From NCBI RefSeq assembly GCF_030253575.1, contig NC_080560.1, positions 42,795,001 through 42,859,000 on the forward strand: DNA of 64,000 nt. Direction: 5' to 3'. Shown piece by piece: positions 36,861-49,599 of the stretch. The notes under the pieces were generated by a model that made no database searches, was not told the origin of the DNA, and was given only the letters and a program-made list of their open reading frames with translations. The stretch is from Rhododendron vialii. Its lineage: Eukaryota; Streptophyta; Magnoliopsida; Ericales; Ericaceae. Numbering within the stretch: the stretch's first letter is position 1; every line of letters begins with the position of its first letter. The translations under genes were made by a program, and so were the position numbers.

Positions 36861-37510
36861 ATTTCTCTCTCTCTCTCTCTCCCTCCAAAAGAAGAGAGAG
36901 AATTATGAATCAAGAATCGTTCTCCCATTTAATGTCCCAAAAGTAAAGAATTACAGTACTTACATCTTTTGGTCTACCGTCTACGTATTAATTTGCAACC
37001 AAAATGTTAAGTAGTTTTTTGCGACCTAGTTGTTGGTCACATAACTTCTAAGTTCTTGTAGTGACATTGAAATATTTTTCAAATTATAAGCATTAAATTA
37101 AGGAAAATAAAATCTTTTGTAACGATAATAATGAAATTTGAGGCATTTTATAGAGACCAAAAAAGTAATTAAGCTTATCAAAAATTGAGTACGGCCACAT
37201 CGATGAAAAAACGATTAGACCTTATATGCAAGAAATTTGCCTGCGTCAAATAGTTCTATGACCTTTTTTTTCAATTTTCAATAGATAACTTGAGAACATG
37301 AAATACATCACTTTGTTTCAAGAATATGAGCGATAGTCCTAATTATACCCCCAAGAAGTGATGTTTTCGTATCCTCAAATGCGACTAGGCATGGGTAAGA
37401 CGGCGGGGATGAGAATAGTGCACGATCACACTGAAAGGCATCAATTCGTTAATAAATCCCCTGCAACATACATGCCTCTATAATCACAGACATCCAAGGA
37501 TCTGCCTGCA
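36861..37510. pseudogene. Glucanase intron-1 relic joined to antisense PMEI fragment
   Basis: From the CT run and CCAAAAG onward the sequence (ATTATGAATCAAGAATCGTT, TTTTGGTCTACCGTCTACGT) matches the intron following the glucanase exon at 63658 (63825-64000) and 54965-55330. From about 37320 to 37510 the minus strand matches the 3' half of the PMEI pseudogene at 55323-55540 (GATGCCTTTCAGTGTGATCG shared), with frame damage. No glucanase exon is present. A rearranged leftover of a cluster repeat. Confidence 0.8.
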
Positions 37511-37660
37511 CAAACACAATATTACTGTTATATTTATGTATTAGGGCTAAAAATATCATGTTCATATTTGGATCATGTTGAGTTATTTTGTAGTTGGGCC
37601 ATTGTGTAAAAAGATAGGCCCAAGGTCCAATATCACTCTGATCAACAAAAAAAAAACAGA

Positions 37661-38020
37661 AAAAATGAGACGTGTTTTGATAATTAATATCCGTCAAAGA
37701 TATTTTCAGCATTAACAAATATTTTCAGTATATCCTTGGGGGTACTCCCTCCGTTCCAATTTACTTGGCTCAGTTCTATATATTCTAATTGGATTTAAAA
37801 ACTAGTTATATCTTTAAAGTGGTAATAAATTATATCCAATATGGATCTTATTTGATAGATCTCGATTTGTTCTATAATTCAATGTTTTTGAAATCACCTA
37901 AAACATTATAAATTACAAGATATAATTAATTGAAAAGTGGCACGAACTCCAAGAAATGACAAATAAATTGGGACGGAGAGAGTATTAATTATCAAAACAT
38001 GTTATTGGCTGTCATTTTCC
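37661..38020. mobile_element. Mutator-type MITE interrupted by a Stowaway
   Basis: Left half 37661-37744 (GACGTGTTTTGATAATTAAT, ATATTTTCAGCATTAACA) and right half 37985-38020 (ATTAATTATCAAAACATGTT, GCTGTCATTTTCC) together match the 132-bp MITE at 2232-2363. The break falls exactly where a Stowaway element is inserted. Termini are A-rich and no TSD could be read. Confidence 0.8.
37745..37982. mobile_element. Stowaway MITE nested in a Mutator MITE
   Basis: CTCCCTCCGTTCCAATTT at the left and AAATTGGGACGGAGAGAG at the right, flanked by TA (37743-37744 and 37983-37984). Same family as 1640-1875, opposite orientation. Confidence 0.92.
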
Positions 38021-38199
38021 AAAAAAAAAGGGTACATTATCACTCTGACCGAAAAAAAAGGGTCCATTTCATAAGAACGTATATACATCACATGTTCTTC
38101 CGGGAAATTAATTTTCTTTTCCAATGTGTCTCACGTCAGCTTGCACGCACCTTGAACTAATTCCTACAGCCCCTCCCACAGCCGTTTCACAAGCTTACG

Positions 38200-38316
38200 T
38201 GTGAGGATGAGGTGACCCTAAAAATTGTGGGCAAAGAGAATCGAATCTGAAACCTTAAAATAGAACAAACACTTAAGTCTCAGCCAAATACTACTTGGCC
38301 AACCCCTAAGGGTTAC
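38200..38316 (-). mobile_element. tRNA-derived SINE remnant
   Basis: The minus strand reads GGGTTGGCCAAGTAGTATTT...GATTCGATTCTCTTTGCCCA, i.e. A-box-like and B-box-like words at SINE spacing. No TSD found. Confidence 0.45.
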
Positions 38317-38319
38317 AGG

Positions 38320-39420
38320 AAATTAATTTGCTTGTTTAGTTCTTAATTACTCCTTCGTAAACCAAGAGTAAAGCTCAAATCTCAAGTTAACAAAAGCTCA
38401 AGCAAAAAAAAAAAAAAAAAAAGATACTCCATCAATCCTTTAACTTTTTTTTTATTTTTTATCTTCTTATCCATACAAAACTGAAGACCAGCACAATTTT
38501 TCAAGAATATTAATGAGCACAAAATATCGATATATAGAAGCTCCAATATCATATGTTGCTAGTTATTATATATGCATTAAATTGGTTGTTATTATTATCC
38601 TTTTGATATTTCACTTTGAATTATTAATTTGCAGAAAAAAAAGTGATAACAACTTATATTTTGGTCGTTGAATCCAAATTGCACAAAGTCATATTCTGTT
38701 TGGTGTCAAAGCAGAACTCGAGCTCGTGAATAAAATAATCAAGTCCAATCCGAAGATATCAAACCTTGAAAGAATTCTGCATGGTAAATTGGCCTTGGTT
38801 TCCTTATTTGTTTGCACGTGGTTTTGGAATGAGAATTTTACTAGAATTCTAATGGAAGGCAAATTGAACAAGGATATTAAATATTGCCTAATAAACTGAG
38901 TTTGGGTAAGGAAAGAATTATGACTACCTAAGGTCAATTGTAGTGTTATAAATAAATAGAAGAGGCAGTGGAGTTCGGATCAGACAATACCACGCACAGC
39001 AGCTTCTCGACCACGGTTATTTTTCTAAAAGGTTGTAACGAGATACTTTCCACGGTAATAGAGTTTAGCTACCAATTTACTATGAAAAAAAGTAGGAAAA
39101 TAAATAAGAGTTTATTAGTAATATACTATGAAAACATGAGTGTGGATTATGAAATCAGAGTCACTTTTCTTTCATCAAGTTCGTTCAATCGTCAACTTAT
39201 TCAACAGATTTATCTTTTAAGATTTTGCTTCCTTGGAGCATAGTAACTCAGCCTTTTCCGTCTTTGACAACTCAGAAAAACTTTTGGGCACTTCCTGATT
39301 TTCTACTGTCTTCGTAGGATATTTAAATAAAAAGCCCTTAACACAAGAACTCCATAATTCATTCCTCATCAGCCGACCTCATAATTGCCCTTATCCTAGA
39401 CTTCCACTAATAAAAAATTT
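38320..39420. other. Intergenic, no gene recognised
   Basis: AT-rich. An open frame at 38968-39243 (+) and one at 38689-38937 (-) show no domain. An A17 tract is at 38405-38422. Confidence 0.4.
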
Positions 39421-39422
39421 CA

Positions 39423-40315
39423 CTATCTAGAATATATAGGAATGCGATTTGCAGAAAGGTTCATATTCGTGTTCATGTTCATCGTGTTAATGAAGGATCC
39501 GCTCAAAGAAATAATTTTCTTAATCAGAAGAGCGACCCGCTCTGATACCAATTGAAATTTGTACTTTGCTAACCCAATCAATCGACAAACAAAAATAAGG
39601 AATTGAAGCAATGAACAAGCTATATACGTGGGAAACCCATGAAGGGTAAAAAACCACGGGAGAGAATCAAGCACTATAAAACTAATTGTGTAGTTACAAG
39701 TAATCTTACCCACGATTTGAATCCTCATAATTGCCCTAAGACCTACTTGCCGACGCTTACCCACGATTTGAATCCTCATAATTGCCCTAAGACCTACTTG
39801 CCGACGCTCACCACACCTGGTGCTTGACTTGACTGCCACTGCCTTAAATCCACAATCCTTCGGAAATTCACCGAAGAACAACTCTAAGTTTGTTGATGAA
39901 AAGTTGTGAACACCTCCTGGAGTTTGATTGTAGCTTCAATGATCCAATGATTGGAATGGAATTCCAAGATCCAAAATCAACTTCATTTTTTTTCCTTTGA
40001 AAACCCACGGCCAGACTTTACTGCTGCTGTATTGCTCTCGTCCTTTCTTTGCAACTACTGGTGCCTTATATTCGTTACCCTTGCAGCCCACAAAAAGGCT
40101 ACTATTTATATTAGTAATCAAAACCGATTGATTACAAGATCGATCGACTGACTGATCGATGTGGACTGATCTGTTTGCTCCCAGCGCTTGCACCATTCAG
40201 TCAGCTTGTTCCGATTGATAATAGATTGATAACCCGATTAATCCGTTTGGTCCTTCGATCAATCACCTCTATTACAAATCAATCACCGCTATCAATGAAA
40301 TGAAATCAATTTCCA
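39423..40315 (-). mobile_element. Truncated Ty1/copia retrotransposon: LTR plus start of gag
   Basis: On the minus strand an LTR of about 763 bp (40315-39553) starts TGGAAATTG and ends CAAATTTCA. It has a TATA box (TATAAATAGT near 40112) and the copia-type 3' motif CCGTGGTTTTTTACCC...GGGTTTCCCACGTA. It is followed at 39550-39539 by a primer-binding site TGGTATCAGAGC (tRNA-iMet). About 115 bp of internal sequence (MNMNTNMNLSANR-like frame) remains before homology is lost. LTR outer boundary inferred from the matching short inverted repeat. Confidence 0.75.
39707..39810. repeat. Tandem duplication inside the copia LTR, 51-bp unit
   Basis: CTTACCCACGATTTGAATCC...AAGACCTACTTGCCGACG occurs twice back to back, essentially identical. 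Confidence 0.95.
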
Positions 40316-40330
40316 CTGTCATCTCCTGAG

Positions 40331-40723
40331 TAGAACTGCAAACGAGTTGAGCCAAGCTTTGTAGTGTTCAAGCATGGCTTATATATTAAATTAGCCAAAA
40401 ACTCGAGCTCTAATCGGCTTGGCTTGTTAACGGCTGTAGTGTTCAAGCATGGCTTATTTACTAAATGAGCCAAAAACTCGAGCTCGAATTGGCTCGGCTT
40501 GTTAACGGCTCGATCGTTAACAAGCTGAGCCGATTCATTTACTAAACGAGTCTCTATAAACGAGCTGAGACTACTTTTTATAGCCGAGCCGAGCTAAGCT
40601 TTGGTGTATTAAGCTCGGCATGCTTACTAAATGAGCCCAAAACTCAAGCTCGAGCTCGGCTCGATTACTAAACGTGTCAAGCCTTGAACTACTCGCAAGT
40701 AGCTTGTATTGTTTGCAGCCCTA
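40331..40723. mobile_element. Non-autonomous hAT MITE, 393 bp
   Basis: Ends TAGAACTGCAAACGAG and (inverted) TAGGGCTGCAAACAAT, with subterminal GAGCTCGAGC/GAGCCGAGC words. Flanks CTCCTGAG (40323-40330) and CTCCTAGG (40724-40731) are an imperfect 8-bp duplication, as expected for an old hAT insertion. Inserted 15 bp outside the copia LTR. Confidence 0.8.
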
Positions 40724-40731
40724 CTCCTAGG

Positions 40732-41775
40732 CACGTGGTCAAAGGTCCCTGAAAGATGGAGTAGTTGATTTTCACACTCCCCTTTTTTATAACCATGCCC
40801 CCTTTGTTGTCTTCTTGTGATATGCATTTACGATGTTGTCCTTCCAAGTGCAGAAGAGTATACAAATGAACGGATAGCTTTGTAAATTAAAATATAAAAA
40901 GGACAAAAAAGGAAAAAAACAAAACAAAACAAAGTGGGGTAATAAAAGAGGTGAGTTTGAGTCGGAATTGGTATGAGTAGTTGTATGTGTAACAATACGT
41001 GTATGTAAGTATACGTAAACTTCTAACCCTGAAAATCCATCTCCTGTAATGAATGATAAAGGCAATCATACCTTGATTTTAAAACATGCAGAACATAAAC
41101 GTCAATAGTACAACAATCTTAAACAAGTAAAGATGAATTTGATAATGAGATGGTTTTCTATTTTCTGCCAAAAAATCGCAACATTACGTACGCGAAAACA
41201 AGGTTTATTTACCAATTACTAAGGCAACACTTACTATGTTATATGACTACGTACTACATTGTATGGCTACACTTACTACTGAGATGTTTTGACAATCAAT
41301 GGTTAAGATCAACTCATAGAATCCAATGGTTGGGACCAATTGGGAGCATCATGCTCCCAAACCGCTTTGGAGCATCATAGCCATTGCTCAACAATGCAGC
41401 AGTAATAAACAAACAAGATCACAAAATTGCAGAAAGGCAAAGCAGCAATGCATCTTTTGGGTTCCTTTTTCCAGGCATGTAAACCACATAAAGGAAATCA
41501 ACCAGAAATTCACTAATCAAAAGAGTTTATGATAGGAATGATAACCTCCTCAAAGGAGCATCATTAGATAAATAAACCCCCGCGAGAGAATCATCTTTAC
41601 AGGCAGCATAAAACCATATGATGAATGGAACAACTGTTATAATCAAAGGGTAATTACCCCCATGTGGATCCCGACAGCCCATGTTCTCACTAGTAAAAAC
41701 TGAAATCCAGCAATCCATGATTTCAAATCTTAGCGATGCCATATAACTCAAAAGTATGGAAATAAAATAGTACCG
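40732..41775. other. Intergenic/3' flank of TRM7
   Basis: No gene recognised. The part adjoining 41775 is probably the 3'UTR of the TRM7 gene on the minus strand. Confidence 0.45.
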
Positions 41776-44700
41776 TCATGGATCAAGAGAGAGCTTATCA
41801 AAATCTCGAATTCCCTGACTGGAAGCTTTCTTCATTTCAAGAGCTCTCTTGTAAGGAGGAGCAATTGGTGGCTGTACAGGACCCAAGATTTGGTAAGTTC
41901 CTTCAGCACTTTTAGGGAGAGGGTATGACCGGTCCGAGTCGTATCCACTGAGGTCCCCACAAGCCAGAAATGGGATATACACTTTATTTGGCCCTTCCAG
42001 CCACCCACTACTGCAATCTGTCACACAACTATTTCATCAGAGGAATACTGAAACCAAACAAACAATTTTGGGATAGTAGCTCTGATTGTTTTGAGTGTGA
42101 ACAATTTGATACCGAAATAATTTTCAAGAATTTTTTCTGCCAGTAACATAATTTTGTTTCATTTATATTTCACTATATGCGTGAACCATGTAAAATACTT
42201 TCCAAAAGAGAAACAAATTTATTCTAATAGTTACAAGCCTGGTGCTGGAAATATAAAAAATCTCGTGATGCAGTGCTTGATTTGCTGTGTAACTGTTGAT
42301 CAGTTTCACTGATTCTATTTCTAGGCAATGAAGGAGAGGTTAACGAGGTTAACAGCTAAAGGCCTAGGATATTATAATTTATACGACAGCAGCAGAATCC
42401 ATGTAGTCCCCAATCATTGGGGGACAACAACAAAATCCATGTAGTCCCCAATCGTTGGGGGTATAAGCGGAGGAGGATTGGAGACAGACCTAATCTTTGA
42501 CAATATGCACAAAGTGACTGATTTCAGAATACCACTGAAATAGTGGCCCCCCATACCTGTTTTGTTGAGGAACCATGCCCCAAATCAAAGCCAAATGGCA
42601 TCAAAGAAGGCAGGCCTAGAGACCCAATTCAAGTTATGTGCACATTATCATGCTTCCTTCATTGATAGTCCAGAGCATCGGTATGCACACAAAAATAATC
42701 TTAAATATTTGGGAGTCTGAATAACCATCCTCCAGAAAATGAAAAAGGCGTCCAATATGATATGAAGAATTTGTGGTTCCACAACTGTTTCAGACTCTAG
42801 GTTATATGAGGTCAGAGAGAGGATTCATCAATTGAGATAGAAACAGGCTCAAACAGTGCACAACAGCTCTAATAAGGGCACTTCCGTATAACTAGAGGCC
42901 TAGTCGCCTAGAGCCATCTTAGAAGTGCCTAGCTAATCCAATCCAATAATATTCTGGAGGTCAGACAAGTGTATCAATGGATACAAAAATCTGCATAAAA
43001 TAACAGTGGAGTACAGCAATTACCTAGATCATCAACGCCAGAAGGACTTCCAACCTTTTCTAGGAGGCGTTGCAAATCTCTCTCATTAAATCCTTCAGGA
43101 GGGGAGTAATTCTCACAAACTGCAAAGGCCTCTGAATCAAGAACATACTAATTAGCGACCATAACAATTGAGGAGAAACCTTTTTTCTTTCAGAAGGCAT
43201 TCGTACAAGTCAAGTAGGTATAACTAACACATGAAAAATTATTTTTTTTCTGACTTGTACAAAAAAAAAATTAGTGGGAATATCAAAACCTCAGTGGAAA
43301 ATTGCTCTCTGACACAAAGAATCAAGACAGAAACACAATCATGCAAACACATTATTAACACAAGGGAACAGCGCAACCTCAGGCGGACTTGATACCATTT
43401 TCAAAGAACACAATGGCATGGCACACACCACATATGACATGACAAAGTCCACTCAAGACAGTTTCACAACTGTACATAGGTGAAAATTTCTTGACATTCT
43501 TTTTCATGTTCTATGATAAGCACGTAAATGTTCACATAAGCACCTCGGCGCCCCCTAATTTATCCTTGGAATTTGAAATCTGGAAAGCTTTTGGTAATTT
43601 GAGCATTACTTTCTGCTCGAATATCCCATTGATTCAAGTTGAGTTGGAAAGATAATTTAAAGGGCTACAACTTTGCGAGAAACGGTAATATTCCAATTCT
43701 AACGTATACTAGGTCAAAATGGGTCCGCATGCTGACCTTAAAGTGCTGGAAATAATTCTACACAATTTTCTCTATTATTTTGGGAATACTAGCCTCTTTG
43801 GGATTTGCTTAGAAGTCTCCTATCCCTATAAATACAGAACCCTAGTCATTATTAGAGGACCATTCACCCTAAGGGAGCAAGAGGACTTGAGAGCAAAGAA
43901 AACTCGAGATTCATGGCGTTCATCACCGAAGACTCGCCGATTCCAACCTCGATGGCCGGTTAAACTCCCTTCTAAGGTGTAGATGAAGCTAGCACTCTGA
44001 GTAACATTGTACATTATTTGATTAAGGTTTTTATTATTTAAATCTCACCGGAACCCTAAAATGGCACCGGAAAATCTCGCCGGAGACACCATTTCACTCA
44101 AAATCTCCAGATCTGTGCAATCCAAGGCCCTAAAACTCAATTTCGAACCCTAAGATCCACAGAACGACACATTTTGGAGCTGTTTTTTCCATTTTGAACA
44201 ACCAAAATCCATTTCGAGCTGGACATTACTCAAAAGTGATAATTGACTACATCACAAGGATGGTTATGCCTGAGCTGGCTGTTCACTCTTTGCAAGTATG
44301 GTAAAAGGAGGCACCAGCCACCGAGTTGTCAATTCCCCTTCTTCCTTCCTCTTGCATTGTTTGTCTTTAATAGCTTTAGCTATTGTGGGTCAGGCTAACT
44401 CTGTGACTTGGAGGATGCTTAGTGCCACTTCCTCTCATTTATAATTAGAAGTGGGAACAATTATGTGAACGCTGCTTTCTCAAAATTTCCATTCAATTCG
44501 GGAATATCAGGAAATTTATAGGTGTTGACCGGACAAATGTAGGACAGAGAGCCTAATCAATTTGATTATGCCTAATTAACAAGGAGGCAATCAAATGAGT
44601 TGCAAATTTTCCATTTTTCCTTTTCCAGTTTTTCTTGCATTGTTTGTCTTCAACACGTTTGGGCTGTCGTGGATCAGGCTAACTTTTGACTTGGTGGATC

Positions 44701-47700
44701 CTCGGTGTCACTTCCTCACTTTTACATGTGGATTAACAAGCGTAGGGCAAAGAGCCTAATAATTATGGTTGGGCTGTAGTTTTCTTGCAATTCACATTTT
44801 TACCTTCCCCTAGTACAGCCAAGTAGCCAACTTTCATAGAGTCTTATGGATTTAGATGACATTTGTGATTTTGAGCAGGTTTATAGGTGGTATTTGGCGG
44901 TTTTGAGGAGTCTATGGCCCTTATATACGTTCTTGTATTACTTCCCATGAATTATATGAGGGCATCAATACAGATCACCAATACCAGCTTGAACTTCTCC
45001 TAATAGCCAAGTTTAAGATAGAAATATAAGTGATAACTTGTCAATTGAAAGATAACCTAAACTAGATCCTCAAAAGAAGTTGAGCCGTATATCCAATATC
45101 CAATTTAGCTACTCACCTATGCTTGAATTACGACTGCTTTTTGGTTTCGCAAAAGTCACATCGGTGAAAAATAATTTCAGCTGCAAAAGAGAAAAAGAAA
45201 CTGTGACTCCATGAGCTCATAATTACTAAACACAGTTTTACCAATCAATATGAGTAAATAATCGACAGACAAATACTGTAACAATTGATTACTGAAGCAG
45301 GGGAAAATATAGCATTTCTGAAAAAAGTCGCCTACATGTCAAAACTGACACAGTGAATTCACGAAGAGATTGGTTGCATACTAATACAAACGAAATAAAT
45401 ACGAACAATTCTTGAATCCACAAGAATGGAGATAAACTCTGAGAATATTATTGACAAAAAGTTGACTTGATAATGTGGTTACAACCCCTTTTATAAGAAA
45501 AAGACCCTAACCCTAGCAAACTTACCACAAAAAAAAAAAAGTATCCCATAAATTGAGGAAACTAAGAAAATCGGAAACTAGAAAGAAAAATAAGACTTTC
45601 CCAACTGGAACAAAGTAAAACGGCATTATATGCTAAGAGTAATCGAATTTCTAAATATTTCCTAAAACGGCAAAAATATTAAAAATTGGAGGCCTAAACG
45701 AAGGAATTTGGCCGAAATCCACCATCAGTCATGACTTTAGGGTGGTGAGTCTTGAGCGCAATGCGATTCTGCTTCAGCCCACCAAGTTTGGGCCTATTCC
45801 AAGCTCATCCATAATTTGCCATTGCAGGCAGTCTGCAATTAAAAGCTGTTTGGGCTTCTGAGGCTTTGACCGGTCCAACTGATCACGAAATTCAGCTGCA
45901 ACTTGTTCTACATCAAAAACACTTGCTAGTTGCTACACATAGCCATCACCCCTACCTATCGCGTTAGCTAGCTGCTTACCACCTCACCAAGAAGAAGAAA
46001 ACATGATACAAAGGCATTTTGCTCTGGTTATGCCAGACCAAGGAAAAATAGACAAGTAAACATCATCATGTTGCAAAAAGCTTTTGCTTCGAACAATTTG
46101 GTGTTCCGTACTTGTATGTGCACTACCAAAAAGAAAGTACTTTTCTGGGCCCCCAACTGTACTAGTCACGGCAGAGGGAAGAACACCTGGAAGAAAATAT
46201 ACTTTTTCCCTACTAGTGTTGAGAAGTATCCATGCCGAAAAGAACGCTAAATTCGTGTATTTTTGGTACAAGAGGAAGCCTAAATTGACACATGGACAAG
46301 AAGAAAGATAACACTTGCAATTTTTAGCAGCTACATAACTTACCTGACAGTAAAGGAGACTTGTATCTTTTCCCCGGAATATCTTTGCAATAAACTTTCC
46401 ACCTTCCTTGAGTATGTGAGTAACTATTGTTAATCCCTGCAAGACAAATTGAACTATCAAACTGAACCTGATTCAACACTCTGAAAACAAAAACAAATCT
46501 AGGACTTCCTTGCTCGAAAACATTGATTAGTTTAGATATGAGTCTATACTCACTGCCAAAATGAGTTGCGACTGAACAAATTCATCCATGTCATGGAGTC
46601 CGGTAACTGCAAATCAACTTGGAAAAAGGCCAGCTCAGTTTTAGGATATGTATATTTATTACTTAACAAGATAGCAAGCGGTGCAATCACAAAACATGAA
46701 AAAGTTGTGTGCTTAACCATCAGGAGCACCATCACAGACAACCAGGTCAGCCTTGCATCCATCAAAATGTCTAATGACCTGGAAAAAGGGAAAAAAAAAA
46801 CCCATTACGTACCACCATTTACTGCTGAAACTAAAACTAAGACAAAGGACCACAAAGTGATCTTTCGGCCGGGATCAAAGAACACAATTAGACATAGCTC
46901 CTGTTTAAAAACAACAAATCCCAGTTGACAAAAAACAGGAGTTGGAGCAGAAGAGGTGGCGAGGGGAATGGGGCAACCTATCATTCAAGGAGATGAACAT
47001 ACAAGCATGTTGACACACGATAAGGTCACTGTAGCACCAACCGAATATGGGTGCATGACAACCATGAACCTTGGTGAGATTTTTATCAAGCTCTAATCTT
47101 CAGAGCATAATAGCCATAGTATTTATAAATTTGCCCAAATCCCTACTGATCAACCCAAATGCAAATATTAGACTGTGAAACTATGAAACAACAATGATAA
47201 CCCAACTTTAATGGAAAAAATCGAAGCAATTGGTCAGAGCCAGGAACTAAACTTTACCCGATCCAGGACCAGTCTTCCATTATCTCATTGTTTTGATGTC
47301 TTTCCCACAGATATCAAAAGGAACTCTACCAAAACATTCCCTTAGTACTTACTATTAACTTTGCAAAAGAGAGCCAACGTGATGCTTGTTGCATAGCCAA
47401 AATATTACTATGAATACAATACAACCTAGGTTAAATAGAAAAACCCTAATTACCTGTATGACTAAATTATAATTATACGTCCACTTGAACCACATAAGTC
47501 CCAATCTTAAAGGCATAGTCATTGATCTCTGATGATGAAGCTGTACTGATACTATCATACGTTGGGAAGCTAGTCTAAGAAGGAAAAACAAATCATATCA
47601 CAGTGCTGCTGTCCTACTGAACGAAGAGCAACCTCACTGTTTGTTAGCTTAAAAAGCCACTTGCAGAATTTAATAATAATTATTAATTATCATGGAATAC

Positions 47701-48375
47701 AATCATATAAAGTTTACATTTCAACTTTCAATGTAAATTTTGAACACAAATCACATGTAATTTATCTTCAGAGTTCAGACGGTAAATCCAAGAGCAGTTA
47801 ACAAAGAACTCTAGGGAAAAAGATGAACACACCACTTCGGCTGTTCGAGCATTTGTGATATCCCCCTGCACTTGAATTACACCTTCAATTGGAGCCATTG
47901 GCTGCAAATCAATAGCCACAATAAGTGGAAGATCGCTGTCCCTGCATTAAATTAAAAAGCAAATCACTTATTCACTTCTAGATTTTAGCACATTGTGATT
48001 CAAAATTCTCCAATTCCTGGGGCACAACTGTCATAGAATCAGCCTTCATAGCATCCATATATGTTGTATACGATAATGTATTTGTATGCCGGTGTTCTTT
48101 GAAAAGAAAATTGTGAACACATAAGAAAGACGAGATACTTGTATGCAAATTGCTGGAATTGAGCTATCAACTCTACAATAAGGCAAGAGTGGAAAAGATT
48201 TAGCCTGAACCACGACTAACAATTCTACATTATGCTTATTGAATGTCCTGCAGTGTCCTTATCATACTATAATCTCTGTGTTCAAACCTTTCTCTCCCTT
48301 ATAGCAAGAAAAGGCCAAGCTCCAAGGCTTCAGCAATATAAGAGAGCATTTTAATCATTTTGACAGGTGTAATTT

Positions 48376-48441
<66 letters not shown>

Positions 48442-49534
48442 AGCTCATCATCCCAAAGTTTCAAAATCAACCATCATAAGCAACTTTTCTTCCTCTTGAA
48501 ATGGGCTATTATGGTAAGACAAACCATGAAGGTTCACAATAAAAAGAACAAAATTGCCAGCATGATTTTCTTACAGTATGAACTAATTTCTTGGGAGCAC
48601 TGGCCGTGATGTCCCTCAAGTGTCTGTGTTCGCAACCAATCAATTTTAATTCAAGCAACCTTACAGATAAATAATATCTTCTCCTTGTTCCTATCTTCTT
48701 TGGGCTATTTGGTTGGAAAGAAATGCAAGGATTTTTATTGAGCGTCTGAGAGGGCCTACTCCTTGTGGGGTAGAGTTAGCTCTTCGGGATCCTTCTGGGT
48801 TTCTATGTCTATCCATCTTCAAGGGGATTCTGATATAATTTGATTTTAGAGATTGAAGAGCAGTGTGTGAGATGTAGTTAGTGGTTCTGTTCTCTCGTAC
48901 TTTTTCTTTCTAAAATTGTCGAACCATAAGTTTGAATGGGGTAATAAGCCTGTGAAAACACAAAATCTCACATCTACATAAAATTTCATGTGTAAAACCT
49001 CAAAACAGAAAATGCCATGCAACTAGGCCTACGTTATAGAAATCCATCACATGTATTTTGAAGGGTCAGTGAGATCCTAATAACAACAACTAATAATGCA
49101 AAACAAATTTCTTCAGCAAGAGATTTTACTTAGTACACCAAAAGTTTCAAATACTGCTTCCAAAAAAGGCAAGCTCAGATAAAACCGAGCTGAAATCAGT
49201 GATCTTACATACTTGTGTCTACTGAACCTCCCCTCCAATACTATTTACTCATAGGTGACCAGGTAGATAAGGTAGATAATCAAGGGTTGTATGTAGGTTT
49301 GTGGTTTCACAACCTATATTGCGTTATACAAAATGTAGATTAAGACAGTACTGGTGAAAACTACTGATACCAGCAAAAAGCATTATAACTTTAAGTCTTG
49401 AAGTGTAATCTTAAACACAGGAACTCACTTTGAATCAGGTGACAGCTTTACCGGAAGATACAATTTGCGACTCAAAACCTACACAAGATCAGAAGTTATG
49501 AGACTGCAAAATATGCAGTGTATACACCTACCTC

Positions 49535-49599
<65 letters not shown>

